From: Burkholderia sp. WP9
GTDB lineage: Bacteria > Pseudomonadota > Gammaproteobacteria > Burkholderiales > Burkholderiaceae
Assembly: GCF_900104795.1 (NCBI RefSeq)
Contig: NZ_FNTG01000001.1
Coordinates: 2,294,001 to 2,358,000 of the forward strand
Direction: 5' to 3'
Length of the DNA stretch: 64,000 bases
Within the stretch, counting starts at the first letter, position 1; each line of letters opens with the position of its first letter. The position numbers and the translations under genes were made by a program. This document shows positions 44,726 through 55,322 of the stretch, piece after piece. The notes under the pieces are model-generated. The model searched no databases. It saw only the letters and a list, made by a program, of their open reading frames with translations, and was not told the origin of the DNA.

Positions 44726-46519
44726 TTACGCCGCGCTCTGCTGGAACTGGATGCGGTGCAGATGCGCGTACAGCCCGTCTTTCGCCAGCAGTTCACGATG
44801 ACTGCCGCTCTCGACGATCCGCCCCGCTTCCATCACCAGAATCCGGTTGGCACGCTCGATGGTCGACAGGCGGTGCGCGATGACGAGCGTCGTGCGGCCC
44901 TTCATCAGCGTTTCCAGCGCGGCCTGGACGTGGCGTTCGGATTCGGAGTCCAGCGCCGACGTTGCTTCGTCGAGGATCAGGATGGGCGCGTCCTTGTAGA
45001 TCGCCCGCGCAATCGCCAGACGCTGCCGCTGGCCGCCCGAGAGCATCATGCCGTTGTCGCCGACCAGCGTTTCGATGCCTTTCGGCATGGCCTCGACGGT
45101 GTCCCACAGGTTGGCCGCGCGCAACGCCGCCTTGACCTTGTCGGGATCGGCGACCTGCCCGTACGCGACGTTATTGGCGACCGTGTCGTTGAACAGCACC
45201 ACGTCCTGACTCACCATCGCGATCTGACTGCGCAGCGCGTGCAGATCGTATTCGGGGATCGCCACGCCATCGACCAGAATCTGACCGCCGCTCGGATCGA
45301 AAAAGCGCGGCAGCAGATTTACCAGCGTGGTCTTGCCGCTGCCCGACGGGCCCGCGAGCGCGACCATTTCACCCGGCGCCACTCTGAACGACACCTGGTC
45401 GAGCGTGTGGCGGTTGTGCGTGGCGTTCGCGCTGTAGTTGAACGAGACGTCGCGGAACTCCACTTCGCCGCGCGCGCGTTCCAGCGGCTTGCCGCCGCCT
45501 TCCGGTTCGGACGGCTCGTCGATCAGGCCGAAAATCAGCTCGCACGCCGTCATGCCGCGCTGCAGCGGCTGGTTCACGTCCATCAGGTGCTTGAGCGGCG
45601 AGATGATCAGCAGCATCGACGTGACGAAGGCGACGAAGCCGCCCACCGTGGTCTGATCCGAGGATGACTGCACCACCGCGATCGTAATCACCACGGCGAG
45701 CGCGATCGACGCGAGGAACTGCGTCAACGGTTGCGCGAGTCCACCGGACACGGTCATGCGCATGGCATAGCCGCGCAGACGCTTGCTCATCGACTCGAAG
45801 CGATCCATCTCGTACTGCTCGCCGTTGTGCACCTTGACGACCTTGTAGCCGCCCACCGACTCTTCGACGATGTACGACAGCTCATTGGTCAGCAACTGAT
45901 GCTCGCGGTTCAGACGGCGCAGGCGGCGGTTGATCTTGCCGACCAGCCAGCCGATCGCCGGCAGCAGCACCGCGACGATCAGCGTCAGACGCCAGTTCAG
46001 ATAGAACAGATAGCCGAGCAGGAAGACCACGGTGAGCGAATCGCGTACCAGCGTGACCAGCACACTCAGCAGCACGTTGAGAATCTGGTTCACCTCGAAG
46101 ACGATCGCGTTGATCACCGTGCTCGCGGTTTCGCGCTGGAAGAACGCCACGCTCGTGTGAATCATGCGGCTGAACATTTTCAGGCGCAGATCGAGCAGGA
46201 TCTTGTTCGTCACGTAGGCAAGCAGATACCCGGATGCATATTGCGACAAGCTGCGCACCAGCGCGAGGCCGATCACCGCGGCCGGCACGAACCACTTGGT
46301 TTTGTCGTTGGCATGCGCGCCGAAGCCCTTGTCCAGCAAAGGCTTGAGCAACGCAGGGATCGCCGCGTCGGTCGCGGCGCTGACGGCCATTGCAACGATT
46401 GCGCCGAGGAGAACCCAGATCAGCGGCTTGATATACGGCCACAGCCTTTTAAAGACGACGGAGGGCGACGACGCCTCACCTGTACCGATGGGTTTGCTTA
46501 ACGTTGGCTTCGCGCTCAA
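44726..46519 (-). CDS. msbA: Lipid A export ABC transporter MsbA
   Basis: The 597-residue half-transporter has six membrane helices and an ATPase with Walker [11 protein letters not shown], signature LSGGQRQR and Walker [13 protein letters not shown]; the D-loop and H-loop (IAHRLS) are intact. It flips lipid A-core from the inner to the outer leaflet of the cytoplasmic membrane. It is flanked by core glycosyltransferases. ATG 46519 lies at the expected N-terminus ([10 protein letters not shown]). Confidence 0.96.
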   Translation of the reverse strand: MSAKPTLSKPIGTGEASSPSVVFKRLWPYIKPLIWVLLGAIVAMAVSAATDAAIPALLKPLLDKGFGAHANDKTKWFVPAAVIGLALVRSLSQYASGYLLAYVTNKILLDLRLKMFSRMIHTSVAFFQRETASTVINAIVFEVNQILNVLLSVLVTLVRDSLTVVFLLGYLFYLNWRLTLIVAVLLPAIGWLVGKINRRLRRLNREHQLLTNELSYIVEESVGGYKVVKVHNGEQYEMDRFESMSKRLRGYAMRMTVSGGLAQPLTQFLASIALAVVITIAVVQSSSDQTTVGGFVAFVTSMLLIISPLKHLMDVNQPLQRGMTACELIFGLIDEPSEPEGGGKPLERARGEVEFRDVSFNYSANATHNRHTLDQVSFRVAPGEMVALAGPSGSGKTTLVNLLPRFFDPSGGQILVDGVAIPEYDLHALRSQIAMVSQDVVLFNDTVANNVAYGQVADPDKVKAALRAANLWDTVEAMPKGIETLVGDNGMMLSGGQRQRLAIARAIYKDAPILILDEATSALDSESERHVQAALETLMKGRTTLVIAHRLSTIERANRILVMEAGRIVESGSHRELLAKDGLYAHLHRIQFQQSAA

Positions 46520-46645
46520 GGAATCCTCTGAGAATGCGGGACGGCAACCGCGCGGCAGACGGAATGCCGGCCGGGCGGAATATCAAAAAAGAGCATTGTA
46601 AACGGTTGGGGATGGGCGTCGGCGGTTGGGGATCGGCTGTGTATA

Positions 46646-46710
46646 CTTCGGCAACTCGCTTCGGCAACTCGCTTCGGCCACTCGCTTCGGCCACTCGCTT
46701 CGGCAGCCCG
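46646..46710 (+). repeat. Five 13-bp tandem repeats before the GT2 gene
   Basis: Units of 13 bp based on cttcggcaactcg are repeated five times (46646-46658, 46659-46671, 46672-46684, 46685-46697, 46698-46710), the last two with changes. They lie in the space between divergent msbA and the GT2 gene. Slippage here could change promoter spacing. Confidence 0.8.
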
Positions 46711-46797
46711 CTTATGCCCGCTGCTTCGCGCAACATGCCTGGGGGGCGCCGGCTGGTGCGAAGCGTTCCGTCATTTTGCCCTTCACGCTACTCAGGT

Positions 46798-47559
46798 ATG
46801 CAAGAAACCACCCTCGGCGTCGCCATCATCACCAAAAACGCGGCGGCGCGGCTGGCTGAATGCCTGCAAGCCGTGGCGTTCGCCGATCAGATCGTCGTGA
46901 TCGACGGCGGCAGCACGGACGGCACCGCCGACATCGCTCGCTCGCACGGCGCTCGCGTGATCGAACAGACCGACTGGCCGGGCTACGGCCCGCAAAAGAA
47001 TCGCGCGGTCGACGCGCTCGGCACCGGTTGGATTCTTTCGATCGACGCCGACGAAATCGTCTCACCGGAGCTGGCCTCAGCGATCCGCGCGGCGCTGGCC
47101 GCCCCCACCGCCGACGTTTATGCGGTAGACCGGCTGTCGAGTTTTTGCGGGCATTGGATTCATCACAGCGGCTGGTATCCGGACTGGATTCCGCGTCTGT
47201 TCAAACGTGGCGCCGCGCGCTTCTCCGACGACCTGGTGCACGAGCGGCTGGTGTTCGACACGCCGGCGCAGCGTCTCACCGGCAAGCTGATGCATTACTC
47301 GTACGAGGACTTCGAAGGGGTGCTGCGCAAGCTCGACGCATATTCGACCGCGGGCGCCCAGCAACGTCACGTGGCGGGCCAGCGAGGCAGCTTCGGCAAG
47401 GCGCTCGGGCGCGGCGCGTGGGCGTTCGTGCGGACTTATTTGCTGCGTCGCGGTTTTCTGGACGGCCGCGCCGGTTTCATGATCGCGGTGTTCAATGCGG
47501 AGACGGTGTATTACCGGTTTTTGAAGCTGGCGCGCTTGGGGGAGAAGGCGCGGCGCTAG
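46798..47559 (+). CDS. Glycosyltransferase family 2 (LPS core, WaaE-like)
   Basis: The 253-residue GT-A enzyme has LGVAIITKNAAARLAECLQA, VVIDGGSTDGTADIAR and ILSIDADEIVSPEL (the DxD). It resembles WaaE/KdtX beta-glucosyltransferases that act on the inner core. ATG 46798 starts the family sequence; upstream codons encode repeats, not protein. It is convergent with dnaE, separated by a bidirectional terminator. Confidence 0.9.
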   Translation: MQETTLGVAIITKNAAARLAECLQAVAFADQIVVIDGGSTDGTADIARSHGARVIEQTDWPGYGPQKNRAVDALGTGWILSIDADEIVSPELASAIRAALAAPTADVYAVDRLSSFCGHWIHHSGWYPDWIPRLFKRGAARFSDDLVHERLVFDTPAQRLTGKLMHYSYEDFEGVLRKLDAYSTAGAQQRHVAGQRGSFGKALGRGAWAFVRTYLLRRGFLDGRAGFMIAVFNAETVYYRFLKLARLGEKARR

Positions 47560-47712
47560 CTTGCGGGGCATGGGTCGCCAATCACCGTCGGTTGGTCTAG
47601 CCGGCTGATTGCGTCGCGCCCATGAAAGATCACTCGCCTGATAACGCGGCGTGCTTAGCGGCACTCGCTATGCCCGCGTCGCAGGGATTCGCCGCTTCGA
47701 GTCACAGTCAGG

Positions 47713-47739
47713 TTTTGCCGCGCCATTGGCGCGGCAAAA
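47713..47739. terminator. Bidirectional rho-independent terminator
   Basis: TTTTGCCGCGCC (47713-47724), loop ATT, GGCGCGGCAAAA (47728-47739): a perfect 12-bp stem with T and A runs, working on both strands. It separates the convergent GT2 and dnaE genes. Confidence 0.85.
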
Positions 47740-47757
47740 GCCAGCATCAACCCACCA

Positions 47758-50700
47758 TCAATACACGATCTCGATCGAGCTTCCGGCAAACTCGCCGCGC
47801 AACGCCGCGAGCAGTTCGTCGGTCGGCTTCACGCGCCACGCGTCGCCCAGACGCATTTCACCTTCCGCGTTCTGGCTGCGATACACCACCTGCACGGCGA
47901 GCCCGTTTGGAATCTGTACCGCCTGACGCTGCCCACCACCGCCGTAGCCGCCACCATTGCGGCCACCACCGTTGCCACCGCCGTTTCCGCCTCGCGATGA
48001 AGCCGCCGGTGCCGCTGCCGCCTGCGGTTCGTCCTTGCCTGCGCTATGCGCTTCAAGCACACGACGCAATGCCAGCGCGTCCGCGTTGCCGTTCATCTGC
48101 ACCTTCACGGCCTCAGCGTAACGGCAGCGTGCGCGGCCGAGGTCCATGACCGTGTCGACAGTGAAGCGAATCCCGCCAGTAAACGCGTCGTTACGCGCCT
48201 GGCCCTGCACGACCAGCAGTTCGTCTTCCTTGAACAGCTGCTTGTGCGCTTCGAACGTTTCGTTGAAAACCGTGACTTCGCATTGACCGGTGCCGTCGTC
48301 GAGCAGCGCGATCAGCATCTTGCCGCGCTGGGTCATCTGCGTGCGCAGCGACGCGATCACACCCGCGACCAGCTTGTCGCGGCCTTCCTTCAACTCGCCG
48401 ATCTTCTGGCGCACAAAGCGGCGCACTTCGTTCTTGTAGGCATCGAACAGATGGCCCGACAGATAAAAGCCGAGCGCGGCCTTCTCTTCCTGCAGCTTTT
48501 TCTTTTCCGGCCATTCCGGCTCGTCGACCAGTTCGTGACCTTGCGACGGCGCGTCGCCCATGTCGAACAGGCCCGCTTGCAGCGCGTTGGCGCTCGCCTG
48601 CTCGGCGGCTTCCATGGCGAGCGAAACGGACGCGATCAGTTGCGCGCGGTTCGCATGCAAAGTGTCGAACGCGCCGGCGCGGATCAACGCTTCAACCGTG
48701 CGGCGATTGACGATGCGGCGGTCGACCCGGTTGCAGAAATCGAAAATATCGATGAACGGACCGTCTTCGCGCGCGCGCAGAATTTCTTCGATCGCGTTCT
48801 GGCCGCTGCCCTTGATTGCGCCGAGGCCGTAGCGGATCGTTTTCGAGCGCTTGCCGTCAGGCTCGGCGACCGGCTCGAAGCGATACGCGGACAGATTCAC
48901 ATCCGGCGGCAGCACCGCCATCTTGTTCGTGAGACAGTCTTCGAACAGGATCTTGACCTTGTCCGTGTCGTCCATGGCGAGCGACATATTCGCCGCCATG
49001 AATTCCGCCGGATGGTGCGCCTTCAGCCATGCGGTGTAATACGCCAGCAGCGCGTACGCGGCCGCGTGCGACTTGTTGAAGCCGTAGCCCGCGAACTTCT
49101 CCATCAAGTCGAAGATTTCGTCGGCCTTCTCAGCGGTCAGACCGTTCTTCGCGGCGCCCTGGCGGAACAACTCGCGATGCTCGGCCATTTCCTCGGCCTT
49201 CTTCTTACCCATCGCGCGACGCAGCAAGTCGGCGCCGCCCAGCGAATAGCCGCCGATGATCTGCGCCATCTGCATCACCTGCTCCTGGTAGACCATGATG
49301 CCGTAGGTCTCTTTCAGAACAGATTCGACACGCGGATCCGGATATTCCACCACTTCGCGGCCGTGCTTACGCGCGCAGAAGCTCGGAATCAGGTCCATCG
49401 GGCCCGGACGGTACAACGCGACCAGCGCGATGATGTCCTCGAAGCGGTCAGGCTGCGCGTCTTTCAGCATGCCCTGCATGCCGCGGCTTTCCAGCTGGAA
49501 CACGGCGACCGTATTCGCTTTCTTCAGGATCGAGAACGACGCCGGGTCGTCGAGCGGCACTTGCCCGAGCGACCAGTCCTGCTTGGACGGATCGAGACGC
49601 CGGATATAGCGCTCGGCCCAGTCGAGAATCGTGAGCGTGGTCAGACCCAAAAAGTCGAACTTCACGAGGCCGACGGCTTCAACGTCGTCCTTGTCGTACT
49701 GGCTCACCACGCCGCTTTCGTCGCCCTGCGTGTACAGCGGACAGAAATCAGTCAGCTTGCCGGGCGCGATCAGCACGCCGCCCGCGTGCATGCCGACGTT
49801 ACGCGTCAGCCCTTCCACGCGCTGCGCGAGTTCGAGCAGCTGATGCACTTCGTCTTCGTTGTCGAAGCGCTCCTGCAGCAGCGGCTCTTCCTTCATCGCG
49901 TCGGCAATGGTGACGTGCTTGCCCGGCTTGAACGGAATCAGCTTGGCGATGCCGTCCGTGAACATATAGCCGAGATCGAGCACGCGGCCGATGTCGCGCA
50001 CCGCAGCCTTCGCCGCCATCGTGCCGAACGTGGCGATCTGCGACACGGCGTCCGCACCGTACTTTTCCTTCACGTACTGGATCACGCGATCGCGGCCGTG
50101 CTGGCAGAAGTCGATGTCGAAGTCGGGCATGGACACCCGCTCCGGATTCAGGAAACGTTCGAACAGCAGGTTGTAGCGCAGCGGATCGAGATCGGTCACG
50201 CCGAGCGCGTATGCGACCAGCGACCCGGCGCCCGAGCCCCGGCCCGGACCGACCGGCACGCCGTTGTTCTTCGCCCAGTTGATGAAGTCCGCCACGATCA
50301 GGAAGTAGCCGGGAAAGCCCATCTTGATGATCGTGCCGCACTCGAATTCGAGGCGCTCGTAGTACGTGGCACGTTGCGCCGCGCGTTCGGCTTCGTCCGG
50401 ATAAAGCTGCTCGAGACGCTTTTCGAGGCCCTCTTTCGACAGATGCACGAGGTAGTCGTCGAGCGACATGCCGTCGGGCGTGGGGAAGAGCGGCAGCTTC
50501 GGCTTGCCGAGTTCGAGCGTGAGGTTACAACGCTTGGCGATTTCCACCGAGTTGGCGAGCGCCGACGGAATGTCCGCGAACAACGCGGCCATCTCTTCCT
50601 GTGTGCGGAAATACTGCTCGGACGTAAAGCGCTTCGGGCGGCGCGGATTGGCCAGAATGTCGCCTTCGGAAATACACACGCGCGCTTCGTGCGCGGTGAA

Positions 50701-51339
50701 GTCGTCCGGCGTCATGAACTGCATGGGATGCGTGGCGACCACCGGCAGTTTCAGCGACGCCGCGAGTGCGACCGCCTGCTGCACGTAGTGCTCGCCGCCG
50801 GGCTGACCGCAGCGCTGCAACTCGATATAAAAGCCGCCGGGGAATACCTTCGCCCAATGCAGTGCGTTGCGCTTTGCCGCTTCTTCGTTACCCGCCGCGA
50901 GCGCGAGGCCGACGTCGCCCTGCTGCGCGCCCGACAACGCGAGCAGCCCTTCGCCGAGACCCGTTTCGAGCCAGCCGGCCTCGACTTCCGCGCGACCGCG
51001 ATACTGGTTCGTGAGCGACGCCTTGCTGAGCAGTTCGCACAGGTTCAGGTAGCCGCGCCGGTCCTTGACCAGCAGCAGCAAACGGGAAGGCTTGTCGCGG
51101 TCGTCCGGATTGGTGATCCAGACGTCGCAGCCGGCAATGGGTTTGACTCCTTTGCCACGGGCTTCCTTGTAGAAACGGACGAGGCCGAATGCGTTGCCGA
51201 GATCGGTGAGGGCGAGCGCGCCCTGGCCGTCTTTGGCGGCGGCCTTGACGACGTCGTCAAGGCGCACGATGCCATCGGCAATCGAGAATTCGGAGTGAAC
51301 GCGGAGATGAACGAAGCGGGGATCTGACATGGGCGACAT
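47758..51339 (-). CDS. dnaE: DNA polymerase III subunit alpha
   Basis: The 1193-residue replicative polymerase starts with a PHP domain (RFVHLRVHSEFSIADGIVRL), has the catalytic aspartates in PDFDIDFCQHG, the KKKAEEMAEHRELF finger region and a late OB domain. Near residues 1105-1138 it has a glycine/asparagine-rich stretch (RGGNGGGNGGGRNGGGYGGG) before the last 57 residues. This insertion makes it longer than the 1160-residue E. coli protein. GGAG before ATG 51339 supports the start. Confidence 0.97.
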   Translation of the reverse strand: MSPMSDPRFVHLRVHSEFSIADGIVRLDDVVKAAAKDGQGALALTDLGNAFGLVRFYKEARGKGVKPIAGCDVWITNPDDRDKPSRLLLLVKDRRGYLNLCELLSKASLTNQYRGRAEVEAGWLETGLGEGLLALSGAQQGDVGLALAAGNEEAAKRNALHWAKVFPGGFYIELQRCGQPGGEHYVQQAVALAASLKLPVVATHPMQFMTPDDFTAHEARVCISEGDILANPRRPKRFTSEQYFRTQEEMAALFADIPSALANSVEIAKRCNLTLELGKPKLPLFPTPDGMSLDDYLVHLSKEGLEKRLEQLYPDEAERAAQRATYYERLEFECGTIIKMGFPGYFLIVADFINWAKNNGVPVGPGRGSGAGSLVAYALGVTDLDPLRYNLLFERFLNPERVSMPDFDIDFCQHGRDRVIQYVKEKYGADAVSQIATFGTMAAKAAVRDIGRVLDLGYMFTDGIAKLIPFKPGKHVTIADAMKEEPLLQERFDNEDEVHQLLELAQRVEGLTRNVGMHAGGVLIAPGKLTDFCPLYTQGDESGVVSQYDKDDVEAVGLVKFDFLGLTTLTILDWAERYIRRLDPSKQDWSLGQVPLDDPASFSILKKANTVAVFQLESRGMQGMLKDAQPDRFEDIIALVALYRPGPMDLIPSFCARKHGREVVEYPDPRVESVLKETYGIMVYQEQVMQMAQIIGGYSLGGADLLRRAMGKKKAEEMAEHRELFRQGAAKNGLTAEKADEIFDLMEKFAGYGFNKSHAAAYALLAYYTAWLKAHHPAEFMAANMSLAMDDTDKVKILFEDCLTNKMAVLPPDVNLSAYRFEPVAEPDGKRSKTIRYGLGAIKGSGQNAIEEILRAREDGPFIDIFDFCNRVDRRIVNRRTVEALIRAGAFDTLHANRAQLIASVSLAMEAAEQASANALQAGLFDMGDAPSQGHELVDEPEWPEKKKLQEEKAALGFYLSGHLFDAYKNEVRRFVRQKIGELKEGRDKLVAGVIASLRTQMTQRGKMLIALLDDGTGQCEVTVFNETFEAHKQLFKEDELLVVQGQARNDAFTGGIRFTVDTVMDLGRARCRYAEAVKVQMNGNADALALRRVLEAHSAGKDEPQAAAAPAASSRGGNGGGNGGGRNGGGYGGGGQRQAVQIPNGLAVQVVYRSQNAEGEMRLGDAWRVKPTDELLAALRGEFAGSSIEIVY

Positions 51340-51669
51340 TGTAACTCCACCCTTCCGGAGTTTTCAGGCCAAAACCGCGCGTTGGCCGTCCGGCTTAGGG
51401 CGCAAACGCGCGAGCCGCGTGCACAGGCGTTTCTGAGGTGGCGGAGCATGCGGACGTCCGCCTGAGCGCGGCAAATCGACAGCAAGTTCGAGAACGATTT
51501 GCGCTACCGCAACCCGCTGGCCATTCGGCCGAGTCGGGGAACGCGCCGGGTTGAGAGATAATACGGGTTTCGCCCCATTCGAGGTGGCCGTACCGCGTGG
51601 CGCCTGAAAGCGGGAGCCCAATGCGCCCCGTTTTCCGCAACGCCGGTCACCTCTTACCGCTGGACACTT
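51340..51669. other. Divergent spacer between dnaE and trhO
   Basis: No gene. The space must hold promoters for both divergent genes; GATAAT (51560-51565 area, plus strand) is a possible -10 for trhO, and GGCCAA/TTGGCC (near 51367-51390) is an inverted repeat near the dnaE start. These are weak. Confidence 0.4.
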
Positions 51670-52533
51670 ATGAGTATCGTCAACCTCTCTTCGTATCAAT
51701 TTGCGACTATCGAAGATACCGCCGCATGGCGCCCGTTCGTCACGGAGCGCTGCAATGCGCTCGGCCTGAAGGGCACTGTTCTGCTGGCGCCGGAAGGCAT
51801 CAACCTGTTCGTCGCCGGCACGCGTGAGGCTACGGACGCGTTCATCGACTACATCCGTCGCGACGCGCTGTTCGAAGGCAAGTTCGCGAATTTGCAGTTC
51901 AAGGAAAGCCTGTCGGACAAGCAGCCGTTCACCCGCATGCTGGTCAAGCTCAAGCGCGAGATCATCACGATGAAAAAACCGGCCATCCGGCCGGAGCTAG
52001 GCCGTGCGCCGTTCGTCGACGCGCCCACGCTGAAAAACTGGCTGGACCGCGGTCACGACGATCAAGGCCGCCCCGTCGTGATGCTCGACACGCGCAACGC
52101 ATTCGAAGTCGACGTCGGCACGTTCGATAACGCGCTCGACTACCGCATTACGAAATTCAGCGAGTTTCCCGAAGTCATCGAGCAGAATCGCGCCGATCTG
52201 GAAGGCAAGACGGTTGTGTCGTTCTGCACGGGTGGGATTCGCTGCGAGAAAGCGGCGATCCACATGAAGGACGTGGGCATCGAGAACGTGTACCAGCTCG
52301 AAGGCGGCATTCTGAAGTACTTCGAGGAAGTGGGCGGAGCCCACTATCACGGCGACTGCTTCGTGTTCGACTACCGCACCGCGCTCAATCCTCAACTTGA
52401 GCCCAGCAAGACGACGCAATGCTTCGGCTGCCGCGCCGTGGTTTCGCCGGAAGCGCAACAATCGCCCATGTACGTGGCGGGCAAGACGTGTCCGGAATGT
52501 CATCCGGACAGCAAGGCGGCACGCGCCGCGTGA
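51670..52533 (+). CDS. trhO: tRNA uridine-34 hydroxylase TrhO (rhodanese family)
   Basis: The 287-residue protein has the N-terminal acylphosphatase-like region ([20 protein letters not shown]) and a rhodanese domain with the active loop [13 protein letters not shown], followed by cysteines in FGCRAVVS and TCPEC. It hydroxylates U34 in certain tRNAs. It overlaps the gluQ start (TGATG), so the two are coupled. Confidence 0.92.
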   Translation: MSIVNLSSYQFATIEDTAAWRPFVTERCNALGLKGTVLLAPEGINLFVAGTREATDAFIDYIRRDALFEGKFANLQFKESLSDKQPFTRMLVKLKREIITMKKPAIRPELGRAPFVDAPTLKNWLDRGHDDQGRPVVMLDTRNAFEVDVGTFDNALDYRITKFSEFPEVIEQNRADLEGKTVVSFCTGGIRCEKAAIHMKDVGIENVYQLEGGILKYFEEVGGAHYHGDCFVFDYRTALNPQLEPSKTTQCFGCRAVVSPEAQQSPMYVAGKTCPECHPDSKAARAA

Positions 52534-53489
52534 TGGTGGCCGCGCAGCCGGCGCAACAATCGGGCCGAGGCTTGCGGGCCGGGGCCAAGGCCGGCATGCC
52601 CTACCGCGGACGTTTCGCGCCGTCGCCCACCGGCCCGCTACATTTCGGCTCGCTGGTCAGCGCGCTTGCAAGCTGGCTGGACGCACGTGCGCATCGGGGA
52701 GCGTGGCTCGTACGCATTGAAGACATCGACGGCCCGCGCACCGTGCCGGGCGCCGCCGAAGATATTCTCGCCACCCTCGAACGCTTCGGCATGCAGGCAG
52801 ACGAACCGCCTGTCTGGCAAAGCACCCGCCTCGCGCGCTACCAGCAGGCGCTGGAGGAATTGAAGGCCGGCGGCATGATCTATCCGTGTGGCTGCACGCG
52901 CAAGGAAATCGCCGACTCGCTTCTGCACGCGCATGCGCGCAACACCACCCTCGCCTATCCCGGCACCTGCCGCGAAGGCCTGCATGGCAAACCGGCGCGC
53001 GCATGGCGACTGCGCGTGCCCGATGGCGACGCCGCGATCATCACGTTCGAGGACCGCTGGCAAGGCACGCAGACACAGAATCTGGCCACCGAGGTCGGCG
53101 ATTTCGTGCTGAAGCGCGCGGACGACCAATGGGCGTATCAGCTGGCGGTGGTCGTCGACGACGCGGACGCGGGCATCACGCACATTGTGCGCGGCGCGGA
53201 TTTGATGGATTCAACGGCACGGCAGATCTATTTGCAGCGCTGCCTGGGCGTGCCGACGCCCGAATATTTGCATGTGCCCGTCGTCATGAACGAACGGGGC
53301 GAAAAACTCAGCAAGCAGAACGGCGCCACGGCGCTGGACAGCGATAAGCCACTCGACGCGCTGAGCGCGGCGGCGCGGCATCTGGGGCTCAAGCTGGAAA
53401 GCGCTGCGGACCATACAACGCTAGACGGCTTTTATGCCGCCGCCACGGTGGCATGGGCAAAACGAATGGGATTACCCGCAGCAGGATAA
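52533..53489 (+). CDS. gluQ: Glutamyl-Q tRNA(Asp) synthetase
   Basis: The 318-residue truncated synthetase has the class-I HIGH-like motif in [20 protein letters not shown], a zinc-binding group ([15 protein letters not shown]) and the KMSKS-like KLSKQNG. It attaches glutamate to the queuosine of tRNA(Asp). No anticodon-binding domain follows, as expected. The ATG at 52533 overlaps the trhO stop. Eighteen bases separate it from the convergent rhlE gene. Confidence 0.95.
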   Translation: MVAAQPAQQSGRGLRAGAKAGMPYRGRFAPSPTGPLHFGSLVSALASWLDARAHRGAWLVRIEDIDGPRTVPGAAEDILATLERFGMQADEPPVWQSTRLARYQQALEELKAGGMIYPCGCTRKEIADSLLHAHARNTTLAYPGTCREGLHGKPARAWRLRVPDGDAAIITFEDRWQGTQTQNLATEVGDFVLKRADDQWAYQLAVVVDDADAGITHIVRGADLMDSTARQIYLQRCLGVPTPEYLHVPVVMNERGEKLSKQNGATALDSDKPLDALSAAARHLGLKLESAADHTTLDGFYAAATVAWAKRMGLPAAG

Positions 53490-53507
53490 CCGCGATTCGC
53501 GCCTGGA

Positions 53508-54998
53508 TCAGGAAGACGACGGCGACTTTCTCGGCATTCCGAACCCGCCCAACAGCGCCGCCAACGGCTGCTTGGAAGCGGACTTCTGCGGCGCGGCCGA
53601 AGCAGCGTCGGCCTCCTCGACCTTGCGAACCGAAGCAGGCGACGGCTCATACGGCTTCAGGAAGAAATCATCCACCGGTTGCGCGCGATGATGATGCGGC
53701 CGGTCGAACGAACCAGACGACGCACCCGTGCGCCGACGGCTGCCGCGATCTTCACGCCCTTCGCGCCCTTCCCGCCCCTCGCTGCTACGCTCGCGACGCG
53801 GTGCGCGCTCTTCATGGTGGTGGCGCACCGGCGCTTCCACCGTCAGGCGTTGCACGTCCAACGGACGCTTGATCAACTTCTCGATATCGGCAAGCTGCTT
53901 GCGCTCGTTCGGGCTGCACAGCGACAAGGCGTCGCCTGAAGCACCCGCGCGGCCGGTACGGCCGATCCGGTGCACGTAGTCTTCCGCATTGAACGGCAGA
54001 TCGAAGTTGATCACCGCCGGCAGTTCGGCGATATCGAGGCCGCGTGCGGCGACGTCTGTCGCCACCAGCGCTTCGATCTCGCCGCGCTTGAACGCGTCGA
54101 GCGCCTGCATCCGTTCATTCTGCGAGCGGTCGCCGTGAATCGCTGTCGCCACCACGCCGTCGCGCTCGAGGCTGCGCGCGAGACGGCTCGCGCCGATCTT
54201 GCTATTGCAGAACACGATCACCTGCTTGAGGCTGCGCTCGCGAATCAGTTGCACGACCGCGCCAGTTTTGTCGCCTTCGGCGACTTCAAAGACGATCTGC
54301 GTTACGTTGGTCGCAGTCGAGTTGCTGCGCGCGACTTCAATGGTTTGCGGGTTGTGCAGATAAGTGGCAGCGAGTTTCTTGATTTCGCCCGAGAACGTGG
54401 CCGAAAACAGCAGCGTCTGACGCTCTTTCGGCAGCAGGTTCAGAATGCGCTGCAGGTCCGGCAGGAAGCCCATGTCGAGCATGCGGTCGGCTTCGTCGAG
54501 CACGAGAATCTGCACCTGGCCGAGGTTGGCGGTCTTCTGTTGCACGTGATCGAGCAGACGGCCTGGCGTGGCGATCAGAATCTCGACGCCGCGGCGCAGT
54601 TGCTCCGATTGCGGATTCATATCCACGCCGCCGAACACCACTGCGCTGCGCAGCGCAGTGTGCTTCGCATACGACTGCACGTTCGCGGCGACCTGGTCGG
54701 CCAGCTCGCGGGTCGGCGTGAGGATCAGCGCGCGCACCGGATGGCGGGCGGGTGACGCGCTCGTGCTCGCCTGCGGCAAGAGGCGCTGGATGATCGGCAG
54801 CGAGAAACTCGCGGTCTTGCCGGTGCCGGTTTGCGCGGCGCCCATGACGTCGCGGCCGGCCAGCACGACGGGAATCGCCTGCGCCTGGATCGGCGTAGGG
54901 ATGGTGTAGCCCGATTCTTTGACGGCTTTCAGGATGTCGGGCGCGAGACCGAATTGATCAAAAGTCGCAGTGCTGGGCGTGACGGCTGTGTCGGACAT
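53508..54998 (-). CDS. rhlE: DEAD-box RNA helicase RhlE
   Basis: The 496-residue helicase has Q-motif, Walker A AAQTGTGKTASF, VLDEADRMLDMG, FSATFS and HRIGRTGRAG. The C-terminal 110 residues are arginine/serine/glutamate-rich (HHHEERAPRRERSSEGREGR), a typical RhlE tail for RNA binding. It remodels RNA, probably in ribosome assembly. The start follows a 5' space of 324 bp. Confidence 0.93.
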   Translation of the reverse strand: MSDTAVTPSTATFDQFGLAPDILKAVKESGYTIPTPIQAQAIPVVLAGRDVMGAAQTGTGKTASFSLPIIQRLLPQASTSASPARHPVRALILTPTRELADQVAANVQSYAKHTALRSAVVFGGVDMNPQSEQLRRGVEILIATPGRLLDHVQQKTANLGQVQILVLDEADRMLDMGFLPDLQRILNLLPKERQTLLFSATFSGEIKKLAATYLHNPQTIEVARSNSTATNVTQIVFEVAEGDKTGAVVQLIRERSLKQVIVFCNSKIGASRLARSLERDGVVATAIHGDRSQNERMQALDAFKRGEIEALVATDVAARGLDIAELPAVINFDLPFNAEDYVHRIGRTGRAGASGDALSLCSPNERKQLADIEKLIKRPLDVQRLTVEAPVRHHHEERAPRRERSSEGREGREGREDRGSRRRTGASSGSFDRPHHHRAQPVDDFFLKPYEPSPASVRKVEEADAASAAPQKSASKQPLAALLGGFGMPRKSPSSS

Positions 54999-55322
54999 GG
55001 TGGCTTTCGCTAAAAATGCGCTTTGCGCGTGCGCGCGGCAGCGGTCGGAACCGCAGAGGGCATTGTGATGAAGGCGGAGCCACGGCGTTCCGCACGGGAC
55101 CCGATAGTATTGCGGGAAAAAATGCGGCCGGCTCCGGCCGGCGGAAACACCCGCCGGAAAGGCCGGTATTGTAGCACTTCAGCAAAAACACTCATGGCGC
55201 ATGTGCCGGCTTTCTGCTTACGCCGGCGAAAGCCGGGGCGCCGGCGCTCGGGGCACCCCCATGCGCCGTCGCGCTTCGCTCGCAGCGTAGTGGGCTCAGA
55301 CGACAGTTGCGTGACAGCCGTC
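54999..55322. other. Spacer upstream of rhlE
   Basis: No gene. It is GC-rich with several CCGGC/GCCGG palindromes (around 55128-55170 and 55210-55245) that may form hairpins, consistent with a terminator for the aldehyde dehydrogenase side or a structured rhlE leader. Nothing more definite. Confidence 0.4.

Noticed and set aside
46504..46797. N-terminal extension of the GT2 protein
   Set aside because: The added 98 residues encode the tandem repeats and match no glycosyltransferase; ATG 46798 begins the family sequence.
48046..51327. A 1093-codon open frame on the strand opposite dnaE
   Set aside because: It is the antisense shadow of dnaE, arginine/histidine-rich, with no ribosome-binding site or family match; high-GC genes often leave such frames open.
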